Of a stretch of 64,000 nt of DNA, positions 28,363 to 38,225 are shown one piece after another. The translations under genes and the position numbers were made by a program. The notes beneath the pieces were generated by a model that was not told where the DNA came from, ran no database searches, and was given only the letters and a program-made list of their open reading frames with translations. Numbering within the stretch: position 1 is the first letter of the stretch; each line of letters begins with the position of its first letter. Source of the DNA: Mycobacterium pseudokansasii. Lineage in GTDB: Bacteria; Actinomycetota; Actinomycetes; Mycobacteriales; Mycobacteriaceae. The DNA lies in contig NZ_UPHU01000001.1 in assembly GCF_900566075.1 (NCBI RefSeq), positions 1,426,001 through 1,490,000 on the forward strand, written 5' to 3'.

Positions 28363-29649
28363 ATGGCGATAACCGACGTCGACGTATTCGCGCATCTGAC
28401 GGACGCCGACATCGAAAACCTGGCAGTTGAGCTCGACGCCATCCGCCAGGACATCGAAGATTCGCGTGGCGAGCGCGATGCCCGCTACATCCGCCGCACC
28501 ATTGCCGCCCAGCGTGCGCTCGAGGTGAGCGGCCGGCTGATGCTGGCTGCCGGCTCGCGGCGCGGCGCATGGTGGGCGGGCGCGGCGACCCTGGGCGTGG
28601 CCAAGATCATCGAGAACATGGAGATCGGCCACAACGTGATGCACGGCCAGTGGGACTGGATGAACGACCCGGAGATTCACTCCTCGACCTGGGAGTGGGA
28701 CATGAGCGGGTCGTCCAAGCACTGGCGCTACACCCACAACTTCGTGCACCACAAGTACACCAACATCCTGGGCATGGACGACGACGTGGGCTACGGCATG
28801 CTGCGCGTCACCCGCGATCAGCGGTGGAAGAAGTACAACATCTTCAACCTGGTCTGGAACACGATCCTGGCGATCGGGTTCGAGTGGGGAGTTGCATTGC
28901 AGCACTTGGAGATTGGCAAGATCTTCAAGGGCCGGGCGGACCGTGATGCCGCCAAGATCCGGCTGCGCGAGTTCTCCGGTAAGGCCGGCCGCCAGGTGTT
29001 CAAGGACTACGTGGCGTTCCCGGCACTGACGTCGTTGTCGCCCGGCGCGACATACAAGTCCACCTTGACCGCCAACGCGGTGGCCAACGTGATCCGCAAC
29101 GTGTGGTCCAACGCCGTGATCTTTTGCGGGCATTTTCCCGACGGCGCTGAGAAGTTCACCAAGACGGACATGATCGGCGAGACGAAGGGGCAGTGGTACC
29201 TGCGACAGATGCTGGGCAGCGCCAACTTCGACGCCGGTCCCGCGCTGCGCTTCATGAGCGGCAACCTGTGCCACCAGATCGAGCACCACCTGTACCCCGA
29301 CCTGCCGAGCAACCGCCTCGCCGAGATCTCACTGCGGGTGCGCGAGGTATGCGACAAGTACGACTTGCCTTACACCACAGGACCGTTCCTGGTGCAGTAC
29401 GCCAAGACGTGGCGCACGCTGGCCAAGCTGTCGCTGCCCAACAAGTATCTGCGCGACAATGCCGACGACGCGCCGGAGACGCGCAGCGAGCGGATGTTCG
29501 CTGAACTGGAACCGGGTTTCGCGGGCATTGATCCGGCGACTGGGCGCCGGCGTGGTCTCCAGAGCGCGATTGCGGCGGTGCGTGGCTGGCGGCGCGGTAG
29601 GCGTCTGCCCCCGGCATCGTCAAGCGCCACAGACGATCTGGCGGCCTAG
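28363..29649 (+). CDS. desA3: acyl-CoA Delta9 desaturase DesA3
   Basis: 428-residue membrane-bound di-iron desaturase converting stearoyl-CoA to oleoyl-CoA. The three histidine boxes are present: HNVMH near residue 87, HNFVHHKYTN near 126 and HQIEHHLYPD near 304. Two hydrophobic hairpins lie between them. Orthologue of Rv3229c. ATG at 28363 with AGGGAGAAGAC upstream. It follows the reductase gene by 89 bases containing its own operator-like site, so it can be transcribed separately. The C-terminal tail is rich in Arg/Ala, as in other mycobacterial homologues. Confidence 0.96.
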   Translation: MAITDVDVFAHLTDADIENLAVELDAIRQDIEDSRGERDARYIRRTIAAQRALEVSGRLMLAAGSRRGAWWAGAATLGVAKIIENMEIGHNVMHGQWDWMNDPEIHSSTWEWDMSGSSKHWRYTHNFVHHKYTNILGMDDDVGYGMLRVTRDQRWKKYNIFNLVWNTILAIGFEWGVALQHLEIGKIFKGRADRDAAKIRLREFSGKAGRQVFKDYVAFPALTSLSPGATYKSTLTANAVANVIRNVWSNAVIFCGHFPDGAEKFTKTDMIGETKGQWYLRQMLGSANFDAGPALRFMSGNLCHQIEHHLYPDLPSNRLAEISLRVREVCDKYDLPYTTGPFLVQYAKTWRTLAKLSLPNKYLRDNADDAPETRSERMFAELEPGFAGIDPATGRRRGLQSAIAAVRGWRRGRRLPPASSSATDDLAA

Positions 29650-29664
29650 CGGCCGTCGCCCAGT

Positions 29665-29710
29665 GTGTAATGACTGCGAGAATTCGCCGATATTCTCGCA
29701 GTCATTACAC
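29665..29710. terminator. perfect 19-base-pair palindrome, bidirectional terminator
   Basis: The left arm 29665-29683 (GTGTAATGACTGCGAGAAT) and right arm 29692-29710 are exact reverse complements with an 8-base loop. It sits between the convergent ends of desA3 and the thiolase remnant and has no strong T tract on either side, as is common for mycobacterial terminators. Confidence 0.7.
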
Positions 29711-29746
29711 GTTCGGCGCGCCATGGCGTGCGGTATGCCGATCTCC

Positions 29747-30785
29747 CTAGTCGAGCCGCTCGATGATGGTGGCATTGGCCATGCCGCCGCCTTCGCGCAT
29801 CGTCTGCAGCCCGTAGCGCCCGCCGCGCTGGTGCAGCGCGTTGACAAGCGTGGTCATAATGCGCACGCCACTGGCCCCCAGTGGGTGGCCGATCGCGATG
29901 GCCCCGCCGTTGACATTCGCCTTGGTCAGATCGGCGCCGGTGTCGTGTGCCCAGGCCAGTACGACCGGAGCGAATACCTCGTTCACCGCAAACAGGTCGA
30001 TGTCGGCCAACGTCAAACCGGCTCGGCGCAATACATTTTCGGTGGCAGGAATGACCCCGGTCAGCATGTAGAGCGGGTCGGAGCCGACCACCGTCGTGGT
30101 GTGGATGCGGGCCAGCAGGCGCAGGCCGAGCTTGGCGGCGACGTCGCTGCTCGTGATCAACACCGCGGCACTGCCGTCGGACAGCGGCGACGAGTTGCCC
30201 GGCGTGATTGACCAATTGATCTGCGGGAAACGGTCTTTCAGCGCCACGCTGTAGAAGGCCGGCGGCAGCCCTGCCAGGGTCTCGATCGTCGTGCCGGGCC
30301 TGATGCTCTCGTCGGACGCGAGCCCGGCGATCGGGATCAGCTCGGCGTCGAAGAGCCCTTCTTAGGTGGCTTGAGGGTGGCCCGAGCCGCCTTCTCGTGG
30401 CTGGCTGCCGAGAACTCGTCGAGTTCGGTGCGAGAAAAGCCCCACCGTGCTGCGATCAGCTCGGCGCTGATGCCCTGCGGCACCAGGCCTTCCGGGTAGC
30501 GCCGGGTCATGTCGTCGCCCGTCGGGTTGCTCCCTTGCAGTACCGAGGTGCCCATCGGAACCCGGCCCATCGACTCCACACCACCGGCAATGACGAGGTC
30601 GTAAGCGCCGGCCAAAACGCCCTGAGCGGCGAAGCTGATGGCCTGCTGGCTGCTGCCGCACTGGCGGTCGATCGTGACGCCGGGAACCGATTCCGGGAAG
30701 CCTGCGCCCAACAACGCGTTGCGTGCGATGTTGGCGGCCTGGTCGCCGACCTGGGTGACGGCCCCGGCGACCTTATCGCCAACCC
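29747..30785 (-). pseudogene. thiolase (acetyl-CoA acetyltransferase) remnant
   Basis: Reads from about 30785 toward lower coordinates. The N-terminal part GAVTQVGDQAANIARNALLG, then VTIDRQCGSSQQAI (active-site Cys loop) and FSRTELDEFSAASHEKAAR is in one frame, ending in a stop near 30337 after ARATLKPPKK. A second frame carries AGLASDESIRPGTTIETLAG, then NVNGGAIAIGHPLGASGVRI (His motif) and GGGMANATIIERLD. The first ~70 residues of a thiolase are missing: 5' sequence is replaced by an HxlR fragment on the other strand. A frameshift and a 5' deletion make it non-functional. Confidence 0.8.
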
Positions 30786-31010
30786 GGGCAACGCAGCCGC
30801 GACGAATATGTGCTCACCGAAGCCGGTTTCGATTTCATGCCGGTGGTCTTTGCGATGTTCCGTTGGGGCAAACGGCATCTGGCGAGTGGCGATCGGTTCC
30901 AACTGACCCTCTTGGGCTGCGGCGCCGCTGCACAGATCAAAATACGTTGCGGCAAAGAGCATCTGGTACCGCCCGACGAGCTTGGTATCCGGCTGGTCAC
31001 GTCTCCCTGA
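30786..31010 (+). pseudogene. HxlR-family transcriptional regulator fragment (C-terminal half)
   Basis: The plus-strand frame RDEYVLTEAGFDFMPVVFAM, then FRWGKRHLASGD and a tail ending LGIRLVTSP, matches the end of the winged helix of HxlR regulators (YxLTxxGxxLxPVLxALxxWG). The helix-turn-helix N-terminus is missing, cut at the same point (about 30785) where the thiolase 5' end is cut. It stops at 31008-31010, overlapping the rsgA 3' end. A single deletion between two genes facing each other explains both fragments. Confidence 0.65.
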
Positions 31011-31989
31011 GTACTGCTAGCAGTCTGCGCGCGGCGGCGACCCGCCGCGCGGCAGGCCCGGACAAGCCTTCCAGTGCGCATTCGGGATCGGCGGGCGGCC
31101 CCATATGCCCACAGCCGCGCGGGCAGTCGTGAATTGCCGCGGCCAGGTCGGCGAACGCCAACAGCACGTCTTCGGACCGGATGTGGGCCAACCCGAACGA
31201 ACGGATCCCCGGGGTGTCGATCACCCAGCCCGAACCTTCGTTGCCGGTTTGCAGCGGCAATGCCAAGGATTGTGTCGAGGTATGCCGGCCTTTGCCGACG
31301 TCGGTGACCTCCCCGACCGCCCGATCAGCTTCCGGCACGAGGCGATTGACCAGCGTGGACTTGCCGACTCCGGAATGTCCGAGCAGGACGGTGATCTTAC
31401 CGTCGAGCAAGCCGGCCACCGCGAGCAGCGGGTCGTCCCGGCCCGCGACCACTACGGTGAGGTCCAGGTCGGCGAACTGTTCGGCGAACGGCCCGGGTGG
31501 GGCCAGGTCGGTCTTGGTCAGGCACAGTATGGGCGTCAGCCCGCCCGCGTACGCGGCGATCAGTGCCCGGTCGACCAGGCCGGTGCGTGGCGGCGGATCC
31601 GCCAGCGCGACTACGATTAGCAGTTGATCGGCGTTGGCGACAACCACTCGTTCGGTGGGATCGGTGTCATCGGCGGTGCGGCGCAACACCATTCGTCGCG
31701 GGCCCCGCCGGACGATGCGGGCCAGCGTGTCCGGCCGCCCGGACAGGTCGCCCACCACGTCGACGTCGTCTCCGACAACGATGGGCGTGCGGCCCAGCTC
31801 GCGTGCCCGCATGGCGGTGATGCGACGATCCGGGTCCCCGCCGAGCACACAACCCCACCGGCCGCGGTCTACGCTGACCACCATTGCGGCCTCGGCGTCG
31901 GCATGTTCGGGGCGGGTTTTGGTCCGCGGCCGCGAACCGCGGCCGGAGCGGACCTTGACGTGGGATTCGTCGTAATCGCCGGGCCTCAA
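30997..31989 (-). CDS. rsgA: ribosome small subunit-dependent GTPase RsgA
   Basis: Circularly permuted GTPase acting late in 30S subunit maturation; orthologue of Rv3228. An N-terminal OB-fold ([15 protein letters not shown]), then G4 LTKTDLAPP before G1 [14 protein letters not shown] and G3 [10 protein letters not shown] (the permuted order), and a C-terminal zinc knuckle [16 protein letters not shown]. The likely start is TTG at 31989, giving [16 protein letters not shown] as in other mycobacteria; its TTGA overlaps the aroA stop. The frame remains open to 32019 inside aroA. Confidence 0.95.
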   Translation of the reverse strand: MRPGDYDESHVKVRSGRGSRPRTKTRPEHADAEAAMVVSVDRGRWGCVLGGDPDRRITAMRARELGRTPIVVGDDVDVVGDLSGRPDTLARIVRRGPRRMVLRRTADDTDPTERVVVANADQLLIVVALADPPPRTGLVDRALIAAYAGGLTPILCLTKTDLAPPGPFAEQFADLDLTVVVAGRDDPLLAVAGLLDGKITVLLGHSGVGKSTLVNRLVPEADRAVGEVTDVGKGRHTSTQSLALPLQTGNEGSGWVIDTPGIRSFGLAHIRSEDVLLAFADLAAAIHDCPRGCGHMGPPADPECALEGLSGPAARRVAAARRLLAVLRET

Positions 31990-33290
31990 GCGTTTGGCCC
32001 CGCGACCATCTCGGCCCACAGCCGTGGAAACTCCGGCAGCGTCTTGGTGGTGGCGCCGATGTCGTCCACCTCGATTCCGGCGACCCGCAGTCCGATGATC
32101 GCGCCGGCCATCGCCATCCGATGATCCGCATAGGCGCGCCAGAGGCCGCGTCGTAACGGGGTCGCGGTGATCACCAGGCCGTCCGACGTTTCCCGGCAGT
32201 CACCGCCCAGGCGGTTGATCTCGGTGCTCAGCGCGGCGAGGCGGTCGGTTTCGTGGCCGCGCAGGTGGGCGATGCCGGTCAGCCGCGACACCGATCCCGG
32301 GGTGGCAAGCGCCGCCACTGCGGCTACCGACGGCGTGAGCTCACCGACGTCGCGCAGGTCGACGTCGAACCCGTGGTAGACGGCGGGCCCTCGCACCTCC
32401 AACATTGAATCTGTATGCGAGACAACGGCATTGAGCTTTCGCAGGACATGCAGTATGTGGTCGGCGGGCTGGACGCTGTCGGCCGGCCAGCCGGTGATAC
32501 GCACCATGCCGCCGCTGACCACGGCCGCCGCCAGGAATGCCGCCGCATTGGTGAGATCCGGTTCGACTTCCCACTGGCGTGCCTCGACCGCGCCGGGCGC
32601 GACCCGCCAACGATTCGGAACCGAGTCGTCGACGTCGACGCCGGCCTGGCGCAGCATTGCCACCGTCATCGCGATGTGCGGTGCCGACGGCAGCGCCGCG
32701 CCGGTGTGCTGCACGGTCAGTCCCTGGGTGAACGATGCCGCGGACAGTAGCAGGCCTGACACGAACTGCGACGACGCGGATGCGTCGATGGCGACCGTGC
32801 CGCCGGCGACCGATCCGGTGCCCTGGACGCGGAAAGGCAGACCCGCACCGTCGACCTGGACGCCCAGACCGCGCAGCGCATCCAGCAGCGGCGCGATGGG
32901 CCGGGCCCGGGCCTGCTCGTCGCCGTCGAAAGTGACCACGGCGGCGCTCAGTGCCGCCAGCGGCGGGACGAAACGCAACACCGTGCCGGCCAGGCCGCAA
33001 TCCACTCGGGCACCGGGACCGGGGTCCAGCCGGCCACTGACCGTCAGTTGGGAGCCCGTCCCGTCGACGCGCAGGCCCAGGGTTTGCAGCGCGGCGATCA
33101 TCAGATCGGTGTCCCGGCTGCGCAACGCGCCGCTGATCATCGAGGAGCCTTGCTGTTGCGCGGCCGCCAGCGCAGCCAGCACCAGTGTGCGGTTGGTCTG
33201 CGATTTCGAGCCCGGAACGGTCACCGTCGCGTGCACCGATGCCGGCATAGACGGGGCCGGCCAGGCCTGCAGGGGCTCGGTGCTGCTCAC
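31986..33290 (-). CDS. aroA: 5-enolpyruvylshikimate-3-phosphate synthase
   Basis: Sixth step of the shikimate pathway: shikimate-3-phosphate plus PEP to EPSP; orthologue of Rv3227. Motifs: [20 protein letters not shown] near the start, [15 protein letters not shown], the substrate loop [35 protein letters not shown], and the C-terminal [18 protein letters not shown] with [10 protein letters not shown]. The GTG at 33290 ([13 protein letters not shown]) has AGGAT upstream and gives 434 residues; the longer frame to 33497 is antisense to the SRAP gene. Overlaps rsgA by 4 bases, so the two are translated as an operon. Confidence 0.95.
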   Translation of the reverse strand: MSSTEPLQAWPAPSMPASVHATVTVPGSKSQTNRTLVLAALAAAQQQGSSMISGALRSRDTDLMIAALQTLGLRVDGTGSQLTVSGRLDPGPGARVDCGLAGTVLRFVPPLAALSAAVVTFDGDEQARARPIAPLLDALRGLGVQVDGAGLPFRVQGTGSVAGGTVAIDASASSQFVSGLLLSAASFTQGLTVQHTGAALPSAPHIAMTVAMLRQAGVDVDDSVPNRWRVAPGAVEARQWEVEPDLTNAAAFLAAAVVSGGMVRITGWPADSVQPADHILHVLRKLNAVVSHTDSMLEVRGPAVYHGFDVDLRDVGELTPSVAAVAALATPGSVSRLTGIAHLRGHETDRLAALSTEINRLGGDCRETSDGLVITATPLRRGLWRAYADHRMAMAGAIIGLRVAGIEVDDIGATTKTLPEFPRLWAEMVAGPNA

Positions 33291-33344
33291 GGCTACATCC
33301 TGCCGTGTCGGCGGTTGTCGTGTGTACCAGGCACCATGGGATTC

Positions 33345-34109
33345 ATGTGCGGACGATTCGCGGTCACCATCGATCCCGCCCGGCTGGCCGAGGAAATCAA
33401 GGCGATCGACGAAACCACCGGCGCCGGACCTACGGCCGAGGCGCCCAACTACAACGTGGCGCCGACCAACGCCATCATGACGGTCGTGTCGCGCCACAGC
33501 GAGCCGGATGATCAGCCATCGCGCCGGGTGCGGCTCATGCGCTGGGGCTTGATCCCGCCGTGGGCCAAGGCCGCGCCGGACGGCGCGCCCGACACAAAGG
33601 GCCCGTTGCTGATCAACGCCCGCGCCGACAAGGTCGCCACGTCCCCCGCGTTCCGGAATTCAGCGCAGCGCAAACGCTGCTTGGTGCCCATGGACGGATG
33701 GTACGAATGGCGCGCCAATCCCGATGCCGCGCCGGGGCGCAAGACCGCCAAGACCCCGTTCTTTCTGCACCGCCGCGACGGCGACCCGGTGTTCATGGCC
33801 GGGTTGTGGTCGGTGTGGAAGCCCGATAAAGCGGCTGCGCCGCTGCTGAGCTGCACAATCATCACTACGGACGCCGTGGGGCCAATGGCCGAGATCCACG
33901 ACCGGATGCCGCTGATGCTGGCCGAATCCGACTGGGACGCCTGGCTGAATCCGGATGCCCCGCTGGATCCGGAGTTAGTGGCCCGTCCGCCGGACGTGCA
34001 CGACATCGAGCTGCGTCGGGTGTCGACATTGGTCAACAACGTGCGCAATAACGGGCCGGAGCTGATCGAGGCCGCCGAGCGGCAATCGGAGCAGATGAAG
34101 CTGCTGTAG
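33345..34109 (+). CDS. SRAP/HMCES-family abasic-site DNA-protein crosslink protein (YedK-like)
   Basis: Single-stranded DNA abasic-site sensor (Rv3226c-like), 254 residues. The family needs an N-terminal Cys exposed after Met removal: translation from ATG 33345 gives MCGRFAV, so this start is preferred over the in-frame ATG at 33336. The conserved [44 protein letters not shown] and IHDRMPLML complete the active site. It is divergent from aroA with only 54 bases between the starts. It protects abasic sites at replication forks. Confidence 0.93.
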   Translation: MCGRFAVTIDPARLAEEIKAIDETTGAGPTAEAPNYNVAPTNAIMTVVSRHSEPDDQPSRRVRLMRWGLIPPWAKAAPDGAPDTKGPLLINARADKVATSPAFRNSAQRKRCLVPMDGWYEWRANPDAAPGRKTAKTPFFLHRRDGDPVFMAGLWSVWKPDKAAAPLLSCTIITTDAVGPMAEIHDRMPLMLAESDWDAWLNPDAPLDPELVARPPDVHDIELRRVSTLVNNVRNNGPELIEAAERQSEQMKLL

Positions 34110-34148
34110 TGGCGGCTATGAACTCCGGCGTCACGTAGTTTCGCGGGC

Positions 34149-34786
34149 ATGTCGGGGCGGAATCTGTCGCCGCTCGACGACGCCTGGCTCGCCGTCGAGT
34201 CGGTTCCCGAGAGGCTCGAGATCAAGATTCCGCTGTGGGGCCAGATCGACCACGCGGCACCGCCGGACACCATCTTCGCGACCAACCCTTCGTCGTTCGC
34301 GTCACGGCTGATGGCCGCAAACATCAGAGACAAAACGCGCTTATGCAACACGCATTTTTACATGCCGCCACAGTTCAACGCACTCGACCTGATGTCGGAC
34401 GGCGAAACCGACCGCGGCCTGCTGGACACCTGCTGATCGTCCTGCCCGAGTTCGGTGTCCATCGCTTCGAGACGCGCCGCGAATGCACCGGCTTCGTCTT
34501 CAATCGCGTCTGGGCCGCAATCAAACGCGAGCCACTGGCTGTCGTCGCCGAAGGCGTGGCCCGCCCGGAGGATGTCGACGGGATGTTCAGGGTGAACTGG
34601 CGGGTGCCGGTCGGGCCGTTCCAGATGAAGGGCCTGGTTGGCCTCGACGTGGTCCTCGACATCGAGAACCACTACGTCGACGAGTTTCCGTACTTGCCCA
34701 GGCATGCGCGGGACGTGTTGCAGCGACACGTCGATGCCGGGAAGCTCGGCGTCAAATCCGGTCAGGGCTTTTACAAGTACACCTAG
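34149..34786 (+). pseudogene. 3-hydroxyacyl-CoA dehydrogenase remnant
   Basis: The first frame reads LDDAWLAVESVPERLEIKIP, IFATNPSSFASRLMA and THFYMPPQFNALDLMSDGE, then stops at 34436. The continuation in another frame is ECTGFVFNRVWAAIKREPLA, then DGMFRVNWRVPVGPFQMKGL and LGVKSGQGFYKYT, the 3HCDH C-terminal domain. A frameshift lies near 34430, and the N-terminal Rossmann segment with the NAD-binding glycine motif is absent. So the gene is truncated and frameshifted. It was a fatty-acid beta-oxidation enzyme. Confidence 0.8.
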
Positions 34787-34807
34787 CGCGTTCGCAGGGC
34801 AGCTGTG

Positions 34808-34865
34808 CGAGCAGCCGCGAAAGCCCCAAAACCCCTGGCGTGGCGGGAGCTTTCGCGTCTGCTCG
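34808..34865. terminator. long imperfect palindrome between convergent genes
   Basis: CGAGCAGCCGCGAAAGCCCC (34808-34827) pairs with GGGAGCTTTCGCGTCTGCTCG (34845-34865) with two mismatches. It lies between the 3HCDH remnant and the convergent FAD oxidoreductase gene, a bidirectional terminator position. Confidence 0.6.
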
Positions 34866-34893
34866 CCCAGCACTGCTCGCCCAGCAGGGGGAG

Positions 34894-36315
34894 TTACGCA
34901 CGCCGAGCCAGATAGGCGAGCGCGAGCTTGGCGGCGTTGGCGCCGCACATGCCGTGCGCACCGGGTCCCGGTGGGGTGGCCGCCGAGCAGATGTACATAC
35001 CGGGCACACCAATGGTGTACGGCGACAGCGTGGTTCGCGGCCCGAATACCAGCTGGCGAATGTCCTTTGCGCCGGTCATGATGTCACCGCCGACATAGTT
35101 GGCGTTGTAGGAAGACATTTGCAATGTGGTACGGACGGCCTGTCCCACGATGCGTTCCCGGAACCCGGGAGCGAACCGCTCGATCTGGGCGATGATCGCC
35201 TCTGCGGCGTCGCCGGTGTAGCCGTTGGGGACGTGCGCGTAGCTCCACACCGGGTGAACGTTGCCGACCGAGCGTCGCGGATCGGCCAGATACTGCTGAC
35301 CAACCAGTACGAACGGCCGCTCCGGCATGCGTCCGGCATGGATCTCCCGCTCGGTCGCGGCAAGTTCGGAGTAGGTGCCGGCCAGGTGCACCGTGCCGGC
35401 CCGATGGGCATCCGGGTTCGTCCAGGGCACCCCGCCCTCGACGGCGAAGTCGACTTTGAACGCACCCGGACCACGCCGAAACCTGGTGAAGGCAGCCGAA
35501 ATACGGCGCGGAAGACGGTCCCCCAGGATCCCGGCGACCGCGCTCGGCGCCAGATCGAACATGGTGACGTCCGCCGGTGGCAGCTGCGACGCCGTCGCGA
35601 CCCGGACACCGGTCTCGATCTTGGCGCCCAACCCATCCAGCAGCGCCACCATAGCGTTGGTGATTGACTGCGATCCGCCTTCGGCCACTGCCCAGCCGTG
35701 GCGGTGGCCGGCCGCGATGATGCCCATCCCGACAGCGGAGGTCAATGGGTAATGCAGCGGCCGGAAGGCGTGGGCCGCAACGCCTCCGAACAAGGCCCGC
35801 CCCTGTTCGGTGCGAAACACGCGGGCCAACGCCGACCCGGGAAGCACAGTGGGTGCGCCGAACCGGGCGAGCATCAGCGGATGGTGCGGGAACCGCAGCA
35901 ATGGCCGCATGATGTCCTCGCTCAGCGCGTCGAACCGGGCGGCCGGGTAGCCGAAGGCCAGCCGCCACCGCGACCCGTCGTAACCCAGCCCCGCCGCGGT
36001 CTGCTCCACCGAGCGGTACAGCACCCCGGCGCTGCCGCCGTCGAGGGGATGCACACAATCGATCTCCGGCCAGCGCCAGGACAGGCCGTACCGTTGCAGC
36101 TCGAAGCGGCTCAGGAACTCCGAGCCGACGGCCATCGGGTGGATGGCCGAGCAGTGGTCGTGCAGCAGGCCGGGCAAGATGGCCTCGCTGCTGCGGGCGC
36201 CACCGCCGACTTCGTCGGCGGCTTCGAGCACGGTCACCTGCACGCCTTCGGCGGCCAAGGAGATGGCGGCGGCAAGCCCGTTGGGCCCGCCGCCCACCAC
36301 CAGGGCGGTGCTCAT
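34894..36315 (-). CDS. FAD-dependent oxidoreductase of the phytoene-desaturase type
   Basis: 473-residue predicted flavoprotein. N-terminal dinucleotide motif TALVVGGGPNGLAAAISLAA, then VLEAADEVGGGARS (the ribose-binding acid and GG pair), and a C-terminal MYICSAATPPGPGAHGMCG closing the FAD site, the signature of phytoene desaturase/NAD(P)-FAD oxidoreductases. The ATG at 36315 overlaps the stop of the DUF3556-like gene as ATGA, so translation is coupled and both likely act in one pathway. The substrate is unknown, perhaps a lipid or isoprenoid. The frame is open to 36516, but only within the upstream gene. Confidence 0.88.
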   Translation of the reverse strand: MSTALVVGGGPNGLAAAISLAAEGVQVTVLEAADEVGGGARSSEAILPGLLHDHCSAIHPMAVGSEFLSRFELQRYGLSWRWPEIDCVHPLDGGSAGVLYRSVEQTAAGLGYDGSRWRLAFGYPAARFDALSEDIMRPLLRFPHHPLMLARFGAPTVLPGSALARVFRTEQGRALFGGVAAHAFRPLHYPLTSAVGMGIIAAGHRHGWAVAEGGSQSITNAMVALLDGLGAKIETGVRVATASQLPPADVTMFDLAPSAVAGILGDRLPRRISAAFTRFRRGPGAFKVDFAVEGGVPWTNPDAHRAGTVHLAGTYSELAATEREIHAGRMPERPFVLVGQQYLADPRRSVGNVHPVWSYAHVPNGYTGDAAEAIIAQIERFAPGFRERIVGQAVRTTLQMSSYNANYVGGDIMTGAKDIRQLVFGPRTTLSPYTIGVPGMYICSAATPPGPGAHGMCGANAAKLALAYLARRA

Positions 36316-38090
36316 GCCACTGCCCTGAGTTTGTCGCCGCGCAGCGACCAGCTCACCCGAGTCGGGATGGGGCCGTTGGGCAGCCAGGGCTGTTCGGCGA
36401 CCGCGTCGGCCACCTTCCAGGTGCCGCGTTCGATGACCCCGAGTGCGGCGTCGATCAGCTTGTAGTGCTGAACCCCGCTGCCGAACGCCTCCGACTCCAC
36501 CCAGGCGATGACGCATTCGCCCGGCTCGAATTCGGCTTGACGCTGCACGGCCCGGATCAAGTCTTCATTGTGCAGGTGACCGTCGCCGAAGTTGAACCCG
36601 ATCAACGAGTTGCACAAGAACTCGCCTTCCCGCACGGTGCGCGCGTCGACGTCGGGCAGGTGCTTCAACAACAGCGAGAACAGGCCGCGGCCCTGACTGT
36701 GCATGGCGCGCCACGCGATCGTCTTCTGCGCGGTGATCTCCGCCCACGCCGGTTCGTAGCCGAACGCGACGAACTGATCCACCTGGTTGCGCGCCGACCG
36801 GATGACCCGGTCCAGCTTCACCTCTGCGCCCGGCGCAAACGCCCACACGGCAGCGGCCCAGTTGCCGGCGTATTGCCGCAGCGAGGGCAGGAAGGAGACC
36901 TTGTCCGGCCGCAGATTGCCCAGCACCGGGAAGAACAGCAGGCCCGCCACCAGCGCGGCCGCGAGCCACGGCGAGGACATGTCGGTGACGTAGTAACCGT
37001 TCCAGGCCGGGAATCCCAGGAACAAAAACACTGTCGTGTAAGCGAATACGACATTCCACTCCAGCGGAACGGCCAGCGGGAAGGTCGAGATGATGAACAG
37101 ATGGAAACCCACCATCAACAGCGCCGCGGCCAGCGTCAGCCACTTGTTCGTGGAGAAGAACAGGACCAGCGGGGCGGCGATCTCGACGAAGGTGCCGTTG
37201 ACGTGCGCCATCAAATGCGCCACCCGCGACGGCAGCAGATCGCGCGGGAAGTCACGATAGTGCGCCCGCTTGAGCCATGTGAACGGGATGAAGGGACTGT
37301 TGCTCACCATCGGCGGAATGACGTTGGAGAAGTGCTTGCCGAACTTCGAGAAGCCGGCGCCGACCCACACCACCACGATCAGCATCTTCAGCGCGATGAT
37401 CATGTCGGTGAACGGCAGGACGGTGAAGAAGACAAGCGCCGGGAAGTACTGCTCGCCACGGGCAGCCAGAAAGATGGTCTTGTCCCGCAGGCCGATCAGC
37501 ACCAGCAGCACGATCGGCCCGACCAGCAGCGCGGGGTTGACCAGCCCGGAGATGTTGTACGGCAACGCTTTTGAGAGCCAGTCGCTGTGCACGCCCGGTG
37601 ACAGTAGCGCGATGGTCACGCTGACCAACAGTGCCAGGTAGAGCCCGATGTCGAACCAGGTGCGCCGGTCGCCGTTGGTGAACGGCACCCACCGCCACGG
37701 CCGCAGCCGGATGGTGCCCGGTCGGGCCCAGAACAGGATGCCGCCGGTCATCGGCTTGATCTTGCCGGCCAGCGGACCCCACGAGCCGGCAACGCCGATG
37801 GCCTCCAGCAGCACTGTCCACAGGATGACCTTCTGGTAGACGATGGGCTGGTCCCACCATTCGGTCACGTGCCAGAAGGCCGGCAGCCCCGACGTTGCGG
37901 TGGCCAGCGTGATGCCGCCGACCGCGAAGAACACGACCAGCTTCACAATGTAGATCAGGTGCACCATCCGCGGCGCGCCGAAACCGTTTTCGGCCCAATC
38001 GACGGCGAGGATCCGCATTCGCTCCATCAGCGGTTTGCGCAAGAACGCATCCGGATCGAGTGCGGGCAGGGCCGGTTTTGTGAATCCCAT
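36312..38090 (-). CDS. DUF3556-like multi-spanning membrane protein
   Basis: 592-residue protein. MGFTKPALPALDPDAFLRKP at the start, about eight to ten hydrophobic segments (for example LIYIVKLVVFFAVGGITLAT and LLVGPIVLLVLIGL), then a soluble C-terminal region of about 150 residues (EYEPAWAEIT-like segment, FLCNSLIGFNFGDGHLHNED). It resembles DUF3556, an actinobacterial family without assigned function. ATG 38090 has a textbook AAGGAG seven bases upstream. It forms a coupled operon with the FAD oxidoreductase and is divergent from a PucR-type regulator whose upstream region carries a TCGACAAAACCGGG word. Confidence 0.82.
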   Translation of the reverse strand: MGFTKPALPALDPDAFLRKPLMERMRILAVDWAENGFGAPRMVHLIYIVKLVVFFAVGGITLATATSGLPAFWHVTEWWDQPIVYQKVILWTVLLEAIGVAGSWGPLAGKIKPMTGGILFWARPGTIRLRPWRWVPFTNGDRRTWFDIGLYLALLVSVTIALLSPGVHSDWLSKALPYNISGLVNPALLVGPIVLLVLIGLRDKTIFLAARGEQYFPALVFFTVLPFTDMIIALKMLIVVVWVGAGFSKFGKHFSNVIPPMVSNSPFIPFTWLKRAHYRDFPRDLLPSRVAHLMAHVNGTFVEIAAPLVLFFSTNKWLTLAAALLMVGFHLFIISTFPLAVPLEWNVVFAYTTVFLFLGFPAWNGYYVTDMSSPWLAAALVAGLLFFPVLGNLRPDKVSFLPSLRQYAGNWAAAVWAFAPGAEVKLDRVIRSARNQVDQFVAFGYEPAWAEITAQKTIAWRAMHSQGRGLFSLLLKHLPDVDARTVREGEFLCNSLIGFNFGDGHLHNEDLIRAVQRQAEFEPGECVIAWVESEAFGSGVQHYKLIDAALGVIERGTWKVADAVAEQPWLPNGPIPTRVSWSLRGDKLRAVA

Positions 38091-38163
38091 TGTCTTCGCT
38101 CCTTGGGTTGCGATGAGTTTCGACAACGTTAGGAATCGCCTTGAGACCTGACACCGTCCCGAG

Positions 38164-38177
38164 TCGACAAAACCGGG
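38164..38177 (+). promoter_or_regulatory. PucR-associated motif, copy 2
   Basis: TCGACAAAACCGGG, identical to the word at 8611. It lies between the divergent DUF3556-like gene (start 38090) and the second PucR-type gene (start 38226), the natural place for an operator controlling both. Confidence 0.5.
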
Positions 38178-38225
38178 TGTCGGCCTTATCGCCGGAAAAC
38201 AACCGCGGCGGCTAACGTCAACCAG

